Shown: positions 1 to 6,485, counted from the first letter of the stretch. The stretch: DNA of 7,167 nucleotides from Paraglaciecola arctica (GCA_003232445.1 QIJM01000460.1:1-7167), one strand, 5' to 3'. Numbers and translations are program-made. The notes: generated by a model from the letters alone, not told the origin.

Positions 1-1442
1 CAATAAAGGTACCTGATCCAAAATTCTCATCACAAACTAAAGACAAACTGGTTTCATCTGAAATTAAATCAATTGTCGAATCGACGTTATATGAAAACCT
101 TAAAGCCTACCTTGAAGAATTTCCAAGTGAATCAAAAGCCATTACTTCAAAGATACGCGAAGCAGCCAAGGCTCGGGAAGCGGCGCGAAAAGCAAGAGAG
201 TTGACCCGACGAAAAGGTGCACTGGAGATTGGTGGTTTACCAGGAAAATTAGCTGATTGCCAGGAACGTGACCCAGCATTGTCTGAAATATATCTGGTGG
301 AGGGTGACTCAGCAGGCGGTTCTGCCAAGCAAGGTCGCGACCGAAAAACGCAGGCGATATTACCATTAAGAGGTAAAATTCTAAATGTTGAAAAGGCGCG
401 TTTTGACAAGATGCTATCGTCACAAGAAGTTGGCACTTTGATTAGCGCATTGGGTTGTGGAATCGGAAAGGATGAATTTAATCTGCAAAAATTACGTTAT
501 CACAGAATCATTATAATGACGGATGCTGATGTTGATGGTTCTCATATCCGTACATTGCTGCTGACATTTTTCTATCGCCAAATGAAAGATTTGGTCGAAA
601 ACGGATATATCTATATTGCCCAGCCGCCCTTATATAAAGTAAAGAAGGGTAAACAGGAGCTTTATCTAAAAGATGACAGTGAGCTTAACCAATATTTTTT
701 ACAGAAAGCCATTGAAGATGCAGAGTTGTATGTTAATAAAGAAGCGCCACCTATTTCTGGTCCGCAGTTGGAGTCGCTTACTGAAGAGTTTCAAAAGGTC
801 ATAACGTTGATCGGAAGGTTGTCAATAAAATACGAAAAGGATGTGCTTGAGAGAATGATTCTAATGCCGGCATTGTCCGAAAACAGTTTTAATCAGGATG
901 GCGAATTAAATCAGTGGTGCGAAAATATTTCCTCACAACTAAACCAGCTTAGTGAAACTATTGTTTACCAGGTTAGTATTAGTAGGGACACAGATTCAGA
1001 ATCTAGCGCAATAAAAATTGACAAGACGGCTAACGGTTTTACATTGTCTCAATTATATACGCAGGAATTTTTTGCCTCTTCTGAATATGGGTCTATCTGC
1101 AATCTTGGCGAAAAATTGATTGGATTATTGGCGGAAGATGCCTATATAAAAAGAGGGCAGAATGAGATCAGTGTACAAAGTTTTGGTGATGCGTTTGACT
1201 GGCTAATGACAGAAGCTAAAAAAGGGGTCAATCTACAGCGATACAAAGGTCTGGGTGAAATGAATCCGGAGCAGCTTTGGGATACTACAATGAATCCTGA
1301 AAGCAGGATATTGCTGCAAGTACAAATTGAAGACATGATCGCTGCCGACGAAGTATTTACTACTTTAATGGGAGACCAGGTAGAGCCGAGAAGAGATTTT
1401 ATTGAAAGCAATGCTTTGTCCGTTAGCAACCTTGATGTGTAA
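1..1442 (+). CDS. gyrB: DNA gyrase subunit B, C-terminal part (5' end outside window)
   Basis: GyrB is the ATPase/TOPRIM subunit of DNA gyrase, which with GyrA introduces negative supercoils. The reading frame is open from position 3 (first whole codon ATA) to TAA at 1440-1442, giving 479 residues; about 324 N-terminal residues are missing by comparison with the 804-residue E. coli protein. Window residues 1-66 are the end of the transducer domain with the basic helix around EAAKAREAARKARE. The TOPRIM acidic motif EGDSAGG has its catalytic Glu at window residue 100, and the metal-binding DADVDG has its Asp residues at 174, 176 and 178; with the 324 offset these fall on E. coli Glu424 and Asp498/500/502. 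A long, more divergent segment follows, matching the insertion seen in gammaproteobacterial GyrB, then QRYKGLGEMNPEQLW and the EPRRDFIE tail. No frameshift or missing key residue was seen. The convergent neighbour ends 19 bases downstream. Confidence 0.98.
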   Translation, partial: IKVPDPKFSSQTKDKLVSSEIKSIVESTLYENLKAYLEEFPSESKAITSKIREAAKAREAARKARELTRRKGALEIGGLPGKLADCQERDPALSEIYLVEGDSAGGSAKQGRDRKTQAILPLRGKILNVEKARFDKMLSSQEVGTLISALGCGIGKDEFNLQKLRYHRIIIMTDADVDGSHIRTLLLTFFYRQMKDLVENGYIYIAQPPLYKVKKGKQELYLKDDSELNQYFLQKAIEDAELYVNKEAPPISGPQLESLTEEFQKVITLIGRLSIKYEKDVLERMILMPALSENSFNQDGELNQWCENISSQLNQLSETIVYQVSISRDTDSESSAIKIDKTANGFTLSQLYTQEFFASSEYGSICNLGEKLIGLLAEDAYIKRGQNEISVQSFGDAFDWLMTEAKKGVNLQRYKGLGEMNPEQLWDTTMNPESRILLQVQIEDMIAADEVFTTLMGDQVEPRRDFIESNALSVSNLDV

Positions 1443-1461
1443 CGATAGGCTAAGGTCGGTC

Positions 1462-2214
1462 TTAATTTGAATTTTGGCCGGCCTCCTGTTTTTCGTTTTC
1501 GGCATCTTTAGCTATTTCTATTTCTGTCGTCCGTACCCAGGCCTCTACTTTGGTCATAATTTCTTGTGCGGTTAAACCAGTCGTATCGATTGGTTTTCCT
1601 ATTTTGACCCTGACCACACCCGGCGTTTTTGTGTATTGCATTCGGTGCCAAAATTTACCTGCATTGTGGGCAAAGGGTAATACCGAGACTTTTGCTGCTT
1701 CAGCCAGCACCGCTCCGCCAACTTTATAACGTGCTTTTTTACCTGGCAGAACACGCGTACCCTCTGGAAAAAGGACAACAAAATAACCTTGTTTTAGCCT
1801 TTTAATTCCTACCAGTTTTACTTGTTCTACCGCGCGTTTCCCACTGGCCCTATCAATAGCAATAGGTTGAATCGCGCGCGCGCCCCAGCCAAAAACTGGT
1901 ATTCTCAAGACCTCTTTTTTCATGACCCATACCGCAGGTGAAAAAAACAGGTTACAAGCAATGGTTTCCCAAGTCGATTGGTGATTTCCAAGCACCACGT
2001 GAGCACCACCTTTAGGTACGTTTTCTTTTCCTTCGACCTTATAGTCGAGGTTACAGGTAATTTTTAACCACTTTAATGTTGCCCATGACCAAGACGATGC
2101 GATTCTAAATCGAAGGTATAATGGTAAAAAATAAGATGCTGTCAGTAACGTTGTTGCGATTACGGTGGTAAATCCAAAGCCAATCCAAAATAGTGTTGCA
2201 CGAACAATTTTCAC
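1462..2214 (-). CDS. PlsC-family 1-acylglycerol-3-phosphate (lysophospholipid) acyltransferase
   Basis: A 250-residue membrane-associated acyltransferase expected to transfer an acyl group from acyl-ACP or acyl-CoA to a lysophospholipid, most simply lysophosphatidate to phosphatidate. A hydrophobic N-terminal helix spans about residues 8-33. Acyltransferase motifs occur in order: NHQSTWE with His78 and Glu83 (H-x4-E rather than the usual H-x4-D), PIAIDR at about 117-122, FPEGTR at 149-154 and the VLP block at 178-180. From memory, HQSTWE also occurs in the Pseudomonas PA0005 (LptA) protein that sits beside gyrB, so the Glu looks like a subfamily trait, not damage. The last 20 residues are polar and low-complexity. 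The start is GTG at 2214, two bases after the gmhB stop, with GGAG five bases upstream; the overlapping ATG at 2216-2214 is out of frame. It is the last gene of the operon. The exact acceptor lipid cannot be read from sequence. Confidence 0.93.
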   Translation of the reverse strand: MKIVRATLFWIGFGFTTVIATTLLTASYFLPLYLRFRIASSWSWATLKWLKITCNLDYKVEGKENVPKGGAHVVLGNHQSTWETIACNLFFSPAVWVMKKEVLRIPVFGWGARAIQPIAIDRASGKRAVEQVKLVGIKRLKQGYFVVLFPEGTRVLPGKKARYKVGGAVLAEAAKVSVLPFAHNAGKFWHRMQYTKTPGVVRVKIGKPIDTTGLTAQEIMTKVEAWVRTTEIEIAKDAENEKQEAGQNSN

Positions 2215-2216
2215 AT

Positions 2217-2750
2217 TTACTCCAACAGTGATTCAACATACTCGTATAGGTTTTCAAAAACGGGAATGGAATGATCAAATCCAGTGTGGTTAAAAGTCGC
2301 GATTCCTTTTCCGGTTTTGACCAGCACAGGTGAAGCCAAAACCGCTTTTGCAGCTTCAAGATCACGGGTGGAATCGCCAACAACAGGTATATTATTCAAG
2401 TCGACAGAAAGCCGGTTGCTGATCGAATTGAATAAACCCGGTTTTGGTTTACGGCAATCGCAGTTGTCGTCTGGTTTGTGAGGACAAAAAAAGATGGCGT
2501 CAATACGGCCACCAAACTCTTTAAGCGCACTGTGCATTTTTTGATGAATTTTATTTAGTGTTTCGATATCAAAATAACCGCGGCCAACACCGGATTGATT
2601 AGTGGCAACGATGACTTTGTATCCAGCTCGATTTAGGCGTGAAATGGCATCGAGACTTCCATCAACTGGATGCCACTCTTCTGGTGATTTTATATACTCA
2701 TCGGAATCATGGTTTATGACCCCATCACGATCAAGAATTATCAGCTTCAT
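2217..2750 (-). CDS. gmhB: D-glycero-D-manno-heptose-1,7-bisphosphate 7-phosphatase (HAD family)
   Basis: A 177-residue cytoplasmic HAD-superfamily phosphatase that removes the C7 phosphate of heptose 1,7-bisphosphate in the ADP-heptose pathway for the LPS inner core. Visible motifs: DRDG at 7-10 (nucleophile Asp7, general acid/base Asp9), TNQSG at 50-54 (motif II), the RKPKPG lysine region at 100-105 (motif III) and GDSTRD at 125-130 (Mg-binding acids, motif IV). The structural zinc ligands are Cys89, His91, Cys97 and Cys99. The Cys-x-His-x5-Cys-x-Cys loop is short compared with E. coli GmhB and resembles the Pseudomonas neighbour-of-gyrB version as I recall it. The start is ATG at 2750, inside the last 20 bases of the MazG-like gene; only an A+T-rich stretch precedes it, with no good Shine-Dalgarno, so coupling to the upstream gene is likely. 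Histidinol-phosphate phosphatase activity is a less likely alternative. Confidence 0.93.
   Translation of the reverse strand: MKLIILDRDGVINHDSDEYIKSPEEWHPVDGSLDAISRLNRAGYKVIVATNQSGVGRGYFDIETLNKIHQKMHSALKEFGGRIDAIFFCPHKPDDNCDCRKPKPGLFNSISNRLSVDLNNIPVVGDSTRDLEAAKAVLASPVLVKTGKGIATFNHTGFDHSIPVFENLYEYVESLLE
2220..2223 (-). promoter_or_regulatory. Shine-Dalgarno GGAG for the GTG-started acyltransferase gene
   Basis: On the minus strand GGAG lies at the very end of gmhB, five bases before GTG at 2214. It decides the non-ATG start and implies that translation of the acyltransferase is coupled to termination of gmhB. There is no better in-frame ATG nearby. Confidence 0.6.
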
Positions 2751-3108
2751 TATTTTTTATATTTCGAAACTCAGACACACGAATTTTTCCATTAATCATT
2801 TTTGATTTGCGTTTCATCAGCATGTGCATTTTATCCCAAAAAGCTTGCTTGAGATCAAACTCGGCTGAAATGGCTGTCCCAATCAGCAAGATAAAAAGAT
2901 CAGCGGTTTCTTCTGCAAGTTCGGATAAGTCTGCACCTTTGGTAATGCAGGCTGATATCTCGCCTAGCTCTTCTGCCATGAGTGCAATTCGATAAGTTAA
3001 TTCTTCACCACCCGTATTTTTAAAATCATGCTTATTGTGAAAAGATTGTACTGCGTCTAACATGGATTGGTAGGAGTCAGAATGGGTGTCAATATTCATA
3101 TCTGGCAT
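2731..3108 (-). CDS. MazG-like nucleotide pyrophosphohydrolase
   Basis: A small all-alpha protein of 125 residues (129 if the GTG at 3120 is used). In the 129-residue numbering EELGE places Glu50, Glu51 and Glu54 on one helix and EETAD places Glu71 and Asp74 on the next. This is the ExxE...ExxD metal-binding arrangement of the MazG/RS21-C6 all-alpha NTP pyrophosphatase superfamily, whose members hydrolyse (d)NTPs to (d)NMP and pyrophosphate. It is a single domain, unlike the roughly 260-residue two-domain E. coli MazG. Substrate is unknown. I prefer ATG at 3108 because GTGGA lies 7-8 bases upstream; the GTG at 3120-3118 overlaps the glyS TAG by one base but has no visible ribosome site. The 3' end overlaps gmhB by 20 bases. 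As I recall the operon in Pseudomonas-type genomes, this gene is not part of the usual set. Confidence 0.85.
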   Translation of the reverse strand: MPDMNIDTHSDSYQSMLDAVQSFHNKHDFKNTGGEELTYRIALMAEELGEISACITKGADLSELAEETADLFILLIGTAISAEFDLKQAFWDKMHMLMKRKSKMINGKIRVSEFRNIKNNEADNS

Positions 3109-3119
3109 ATTAATATCCA

Positions 3120-5207
3120 CTAATGTTGTAGTTTGGAAATATCGGCAATTCTCAAAAACTGATTTCTTAAATTTTGAAGAAGAGATAATCTATTTATTCT
3201 CAATTTTGAATTTTCATCCATGACCATTACATGGTCAAAAAAATCAGTGACGGGTTGATGCAAATCAGCCAACGTTAACATGGCTTTTTCATAATCCTCT
3301 TTTTCTAATAAGGAATCTACCTTGTTACTAATTTCTTTTAATTTGTTATGTAATTTAATTTCAGAGGGTTCGACAAGGTTTTTTTCATTAAATTTTTGCT
3401 TAATATTTTCCTTGTTCTTTTTAAGAATATTAGAGATGCGCTTGTTGACTTCAGCAAGGCTGGCTGATTCAGGAAGCTTCTGAAAAGCAACTAATGCAGA
3501 TAATCGCTTATCCAGGTCGGTCAGATTTTGCAAATCGGGTAAGCAGACAATTGACTCAATCGCATCGGCAGAAAATCCGTTATTGCGGTAATAGACATTA
3601 AGCCGTCCGAGTATAAAATCATAGAGTGTGCTGACTACTTTCTGGCACTGTTTTGCCTCCAGTTTAGAATCGTAAAGTGAAAACGCATACTCAAGTGTTT
3701 CCCGAACATTAAACGGGTAATGCTTTTCTATTGCAATTCTGACACAAGCTAATGCCGCCCGCCTTAATGCAAATGGATCTTTATCGCCCGTTGGGCTTTG
3801 GCCGATGGAAAAAATACCAACCATTGTATCGATTCGATCAGCAAGCCCGATTGTCTGCGCAACCAGATTGTTTGAAATTTCATCACCTGAAAATCTTGGC
3901 TGGTAGTATTCATCAAGTGCTTCACTAACCAACGGGTTTTCACCCTCATGACTAGCATAATATTTACCCATGATACCTTGTAGCTCAGGAAACTCGGCAA
4001 CCATGTTGGTCATCAAATCGCACTTACAAAGTATTGCTGCCCGTTTTATTTCTGTCTCTGAATTAACATTGTTTTTCTTGCCTAAATAGGCAGCCAGTTT
4101 TTCTATACGCATCGTTTTGTCATATAGACTTCCAAGTTTTTTCTGGAAAATAACGGATTTCAATGTTTCAAGTTTTGCAAACAGAGGTTGTTTTTTATCC
4201 TGATTCCAGAAAAACATTGCGTCAGTTAGTCTTGGTCTAATGACTCGCTCATTGCCATTTTTTACCTGTGCCGGATCTGTGCTGTCGATATTACTTACAG
4301 TAATAAAGTGGGGTAATAATTTACCCTTTTTATCATTTAAGCAAAAAAACTTTTGGTGATGCTTCATTGCGCAAACAGAAGCCTCCGCCGGGATGTCCAA
4401 AAATTCAGGATCAAAGTCACCAAGAATTGCGATGGGCCATTCGACCATTGATGTGACCTCATCTAGTAATGCGGGGTCGAGATCCAGACAAGCATTTTTA
4501 TCACCGGCAATTTTTTCTATTTGCTGCAAAATATTTTGTCGGCGTTTATCGAAACTAGGAATCACATGGCATTTTTTTTCCAGCGTGGCTTCATAGTCAG
4601 TAATATTTTTTAGGATGACGGCTTGCGGATGATGGAATCTATGGCCAAAGGTGTGGTTATTACTATCGACAGAATAGATATTGGTGGTAATGGTTTTTTT
4701 ACCAAATAACAACAGAATCCAATGAACTGGTCTGACAAATTCCACCGTTGAATCTGCCCAACGCATACGTTTGGGGATCGGTAATTTGTCTAGCGCTGAT
4801 CTGACAAAGTCAGGAATAAGTTGTATGGTTAAAAGTCCTTTTTGCTGTTGGGTAAAACTTAGCCACGCACCTTTTGCTGTTTTAATTTGCTCTAACTGAT
4901 CGATTTCAACACCGCATGAATTAGCAAAACCGATAGCAGCCTTCGAAGGCTCTCCATTTTTATCAAACGCAGCAGCGACAGCGGGACCTTTCCGTTGAAT
5001 AGATTTATCGGCTTGCTTAGTTTCAAGGTCTTTAATTATGACCGCCAAGCGCCGGGGTGTTGCAAACACCCTGGTTGATTTATAGCCCAGACCAGCGTGC
5101 TTTATCTCGGCAACAATATTTTCTTCAAATGCCAGTGACAGTTTTTTAAGCGCTTTTGGTGGCAGTTCTTCGCATCCAATTTCTACCAATAAATCATCAC
5201 TTGTCAT
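3120..5207 (-). CDS. glyS: Glycine--tRNA ligase beta subunit
   Basis: The 695-residue beta subunit of tetrameric (alpha2beta2) bacterial glycyl-tRNA synthetase; it mainly binds tRNA-Gly. The length is close to E. coli GlyS (689). Recognisable blocks run throughout: LVEIGCEELPPKAL at 7-20, KLPIPKRMRW at 141-150, RPRLTDAMFFWNQDKK at 324-339, KCDLMTNMV at 395-403 (HD-like domain region), GDKDPFALRRAAL at 474-486, and the C-terminal anticodon-binding block ending LRINRL...LRIADISKLQ. The C-terminal third is more Lys/Asn-rich, in keeping with A+T-rich DNA. The start is ATG at 5207, overlapping the glyQ stop by four bases (ATGA); AGGA lies about ten bases upstream, so expression probably relies on coupling to glyQ. 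The stop is TAG at 3122-3120. No frame disruption is visible. Confidence 0.98.
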   Translation of the reverse strand: MTSDDLLVEIGCEELPPKALKKLSLAFEENIVAEIKHAGLGYKSTRVFATPRRLAVIIKDLETKQADKSIQRKGPAVAAAFDKNGEPSKAAIGFANSCGVEIDQLEQIKTAKGAWLSFTQQQKGLLTIQLIPDFVRSALDKLPIPKRMRWADSTVEFVRPVHWILLLFGKKTITTNIYSVDSNNHTFGHRFHHPQAVILKNITDYEATLEKKCHVIPSFDKRRQNILQQIEKIAGDKNACLDLDPALLDEVTSMVEWPIAILGDFDPEFLDIPAEASVCAMKHHQKFFCLNDKKGKLLPHFITVSNIDSTDPAQVKNGNERVIRPRLTDAMFFWNQDKKQPLFAKLETLKSVIFQKKLGSLYDKTMRIEKLAAYLGKKNNVNSETEIKRAAILCKCDLMTNMVAEFPELQGIMGKYYASHEGENPLVSEALDEYYQPRFSGDEISNNLVAQTIGLADRIDTMVGIFSIGQSPTGDKDPFALRRAALACVRIAIEKHYPFNVRETLEYAFSLYDSKLEAKQCQKVVSTLYDFILGRLNVYYRNNGFSADAIESIVCLPDLQNLTDLDKRLSALVAFQKLPESASLAEVNKRISNILKKNKENIKQKFNEKNLVEPSEIKLHNKLKEISNKVDSLLEKEDYEKAMLTLADLHQPVTDFFDHVMVMDENSKLRINRLSLLQNLRNQFLRIADISKLQH

Positions 5208-6106
5208 TGAGGGGAATCCTTTAACATTGGAAAACCAAGTTTTTCTCTTCTTAAATAATACGATTTAGCGACAGTCAGTGATAATCTGCGAATTCTGCCA
5301 ATATAACCCGCTCGCTCAGTCACGGAAATCGCATGCCTTGCATCCAGTAGATTAAATATATGTGATGCTTTTATCATCATTTCATAGGCGGGTAATGGAA
5401 GTTCTTTTTCAATTAGGGTCTGGCTTTCTTTCTCACAATTTTCAAACCAACCGAACAACATATCGACATTGGCATGTTCAAAATTATAGGCGGACATTTC
5501 CACTTCATTTTGATGGAATACGTCGCCATAACTAACTTTTCCATGTGTGGTATTGGCCCAGAGTAAATCATAAATACTATCGACCCCTTGTATATACATT
5601 GCCAAACGTTCAAGACCGTAGGTGATTTCACCGCTAACCGGTTTACAGTCGAGTCCGCCGACTTGCTGGAAATAAGTAAATTGAGTGACCTCCATTCCGT
5701 TTAGCCAAACTTCCCAACCCAATCCCCACGCGCCAAGTGTAGGTGATTCCCAATTATCTTCTACAAAGCGAATATCATGTATTAACGTATCAAAGCCAAG
5801 CATTTTTAGCGAGTCAAGATAGGTTTCCTGAATATCTAATGGCGAAGGTTTAAGTAAAACCTGAAACTGATAGAAATGTTGCAGTCGATTTGGATTTTCG
5901 CCATACCTTCCATCACTTGGACGCCGGCTAGGTTGCACATAAGCGGTTCGCCATGGCTCAGGGCCAATAGCCCTTAAAAAAGTAGTGGTATGAAAAGTCC
6001 CTGCACCCATTTCCATATCATACGGTTGCACTAGAACACAGCCCTGATTAGCCCAAAAATTTTGCAATGCAAATATCATTCCCTGAAAAGTATTCATGTC
6101 ATGCAT
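5204..6106 (-). CDS. glyQ: Glycine--tRNA ligase alpha subunit
   Basis: The catalytic alpha subunit of alpha2beta2 glycyl-tRNA synthetase: it activates glycine with ATP and transfers it to tRNA-Gly together with GlyS. With the ATG at 6106 it has 300 residues (E. coli GlyQ has 303). Class II synthetase signatures are clear: TFQG at the N terminus, QPYDMEMGAGTFH at about 27-39, motif 2 region RRPSDGRYGENPNRLQH at 61-77, GAWGLGWEVWLNGMEVTQF at about 125-143 and motif 3 GLERLAM at 164-170. The frame extends upstream to a TTG at 6145 (313 residues) preceded by AAGGGA, a reasonable ribosome site, so that start cannot be excluded. I chose ATG 6106 because it matches the family N terminus and has AGAGA just upstream; ATG 6097 is a third possibility. 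The stop TGA at 5206-5204 overlaps the glyS start. Confidence 0.97.
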   Translation of the reverse strand: MHDMNTFQGMIFALQNFWANQGCVLVQPYDMEMGAGTFHTTTFLRAIGPEPWRTAYVQPSRRPSDGRYGENPNRLQHFYQFQVLLKPSPLDIQETYLDSLKMLGFDTLIHDIRFVEDNWESPTLGAWGLGWEVWLNGMEVTQFTYFQQVGGLDCKPVSGEITYGLERLAMYIQGVDSIYDLLWANTTHGKVSYGDVFHQNEVEMSAYNFEHANVDMLFGWFENCEKESQTLIEKELPLPAYEMMIKASHIFNLLDARHAISVTERAGYIGRIRRLSLTVAKSYYLRREKLGFPMLKDSPQ

Positions 6107-6178
6107 TGTTCTCTGTATATCGTGGTTGTATTTTTGAGCAGGCAAGCGCTTTCCCTTGGGTTCTGGTTTCTTATATAT

Positions 6179-6198
6179 ATACTTGCTTATATAAGTAT
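6179..6198. repeat. Inverted repeat in the glyQ leader/upstream region
   Basis: ATACTT (6179-6184) and AAGTAT (6193-6198) form 6-base arms around an 8-base centre. A perfect 10-base palindrome, CTTATATAAG (6186-6195), is nested inside and overlaps the right arm, so two mutually exclusive foldings or protein-binding symmetries are possible. It lies between the proposed promoter and the glyQ start. It could be an operator, but A+T-rich DNA produces such dyads by chance. Confidence 0.35.
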
Positions 6199-6309
6199 GT
6201 TATAAAAATAATTGATAGCAATTAAATCTTTTATTATAGGGCCATTTCTTAGTACACTAAATTGAGCACTATAATTGCTAATAATAAACTGATTTTCTTC
6301 TACTAAAGA

Positions 6310-6321
6310 GGCCGCATTATA
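6310..6321 (-). promoter_or_regulatory. Probable -10 element and GC-rich discriminator for the glyQ operon
   Basis: On the minus strand a perfect TATAAT (6321-6316) is followed directly by GCGGCC (6315-6310). A consensus -10 with a GC-rich discriminator is typical of strong, stringently controlled sigma-70 promoters of translation genes, which would suit glyQS. The weakness is the -35: 17 bases upstream the sequence is TTCCAC, and the better-looking TTGTCA is only 11 bases away. If used, transcription would start near 6309 and leave a leader of about 200 nt before glyQ. A second TATAAT at 6239-6234 with a poor -35 (TTTAGT, 17-base spacer) is an alternative giving a shorter leader. Confidence 0.4.
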
Positions 6322-6331
6322 GCCTGTTGTT

Positions 6332-6362
6332 TTGACAAGTGGAATTACAGAATTGTTAAAAC
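6332..6362 (+). promoter_or_regulatory. Possible sigma-70 promoter for the 185-residue gene
   Basis: A perfect TTGACA (6332-6337) is followed, after a long 19-base spacer, by TAAAAC (6357-6362) preceded by TG at 6354-6355, an extended -10 arrangement. With a standard 17-base spacer the -10 would be GTTAAA, a poor match. Any transcript would have a leader of roughly 115 nt before ATG 6486. Only the -35 is convincing. Confidence 0.3.
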
Positions 6363-6474
6363 GGAATCAGGTTAAAGTGAATGCGCAAATTGGCCGAAAA
6401 CTAGGTAAGCAGACATCGTTAGTGGTGGATTATAAGGCAGACTAATCGCAGCAAACAGATCAGGAAAACTAGCC

Positions 6475-6481
6475 AGGTAAG
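6475..6481 (+). promoter_or_regulatory. Ribosome binding site for the 185-residue gene
   Basis: AGGTAAG precedes ATG 6486 with eight bases between AGG and the start codon. No other in-frame start with comparable support lies upstream, so it supports the chosen start. Confidence 0.55.
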
Positions 6482-6485
6482 AAAT

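Larger units (their letters stand above)
6107..6485. other. Divergent intergenic control region between glyQ and the 185-residue gene
   Basis: About 380 bases without a recognised gene; 6107-6145 may be glyQ coding if the TTG start is used. The half nearest glyQ (6165-6300) is strongly A+T-rich. It holds TATAAT hexamers on both strands (minus at 6321-6316 and 6239-6234; plus at 6270-6275) and several small dyads: ATACTT/AAGTAT around 6179-6198, TTAGT/ACTAA at 6249-6260 and GGC/GCC around 6310-6324. A consensus TTGACA lies at 6332-6337 on the plus strand. The part from 6323 to 6445 is an open frame of about 40 codons on the plus strand with only GTG/TTG starts. I see no tRNA-like cloverleaf and no convincing riboswitch or DnaA box cluster. 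Confidence 0.7.

Noticed and set aside
107..436. Minus-strand open frames opposite gyrB (109 and 93 residues).
   Set aside because: They lie opposite a strongly conserved gyrB coding stretch, have no recognisable motifs and are shadows of it.
1451..1464. TAAGGTCGGTCTTA as a rho-independent terminator for gyrB and/or the acyltransferase gene.
   Set aside because: The stem has only four Watson-Crick pairs plus a G-T, and the following T-tract is broken (ATTTGAATTTT); too weak to list as a terminator.
1476..1483. GGCCGGCC palindrome near the convergent ends.
   Set aside because: It has no loop, does not extend further and lies within the coding end of the acyltransferase gene; likely chance.
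1873..1882. CGCGCGCGCG run in the acyltransferase gene.
   Set aside because: It encodes the GARAI segment in frame; a short alternating run is explained by Ala/Arg codons and is not a credible repeat element.
2105..2383. Minus-strand 92-residue frame spanning the gmhB/acyltransferase junction.
   Set aside because: It overlaps two well-supported genes in another frame and has no domain signature.
4393..4596. Plus-strand 67-residue frame inside glyS.
   Set aside because: Antisense to conserved glyS sequence, no ribosome site of note, Ser/Arg-rich shadow composition.
6165..6300. A+T-rich stretch as a replication origin or DnaA box region.
   Set aside because: No TTATNCACA-type boxes were seen on either strand; in related genomes the origin lies on the dnaA side of gyrB, outside this window.
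6146..6485. T-box or other riboswitch ahead of glyQ.
   Set aside because: No T-box-like conserved element or specifier stem could be made out, and T-boxes controlling synthetases are characteristic of Gram-positive bacteria.
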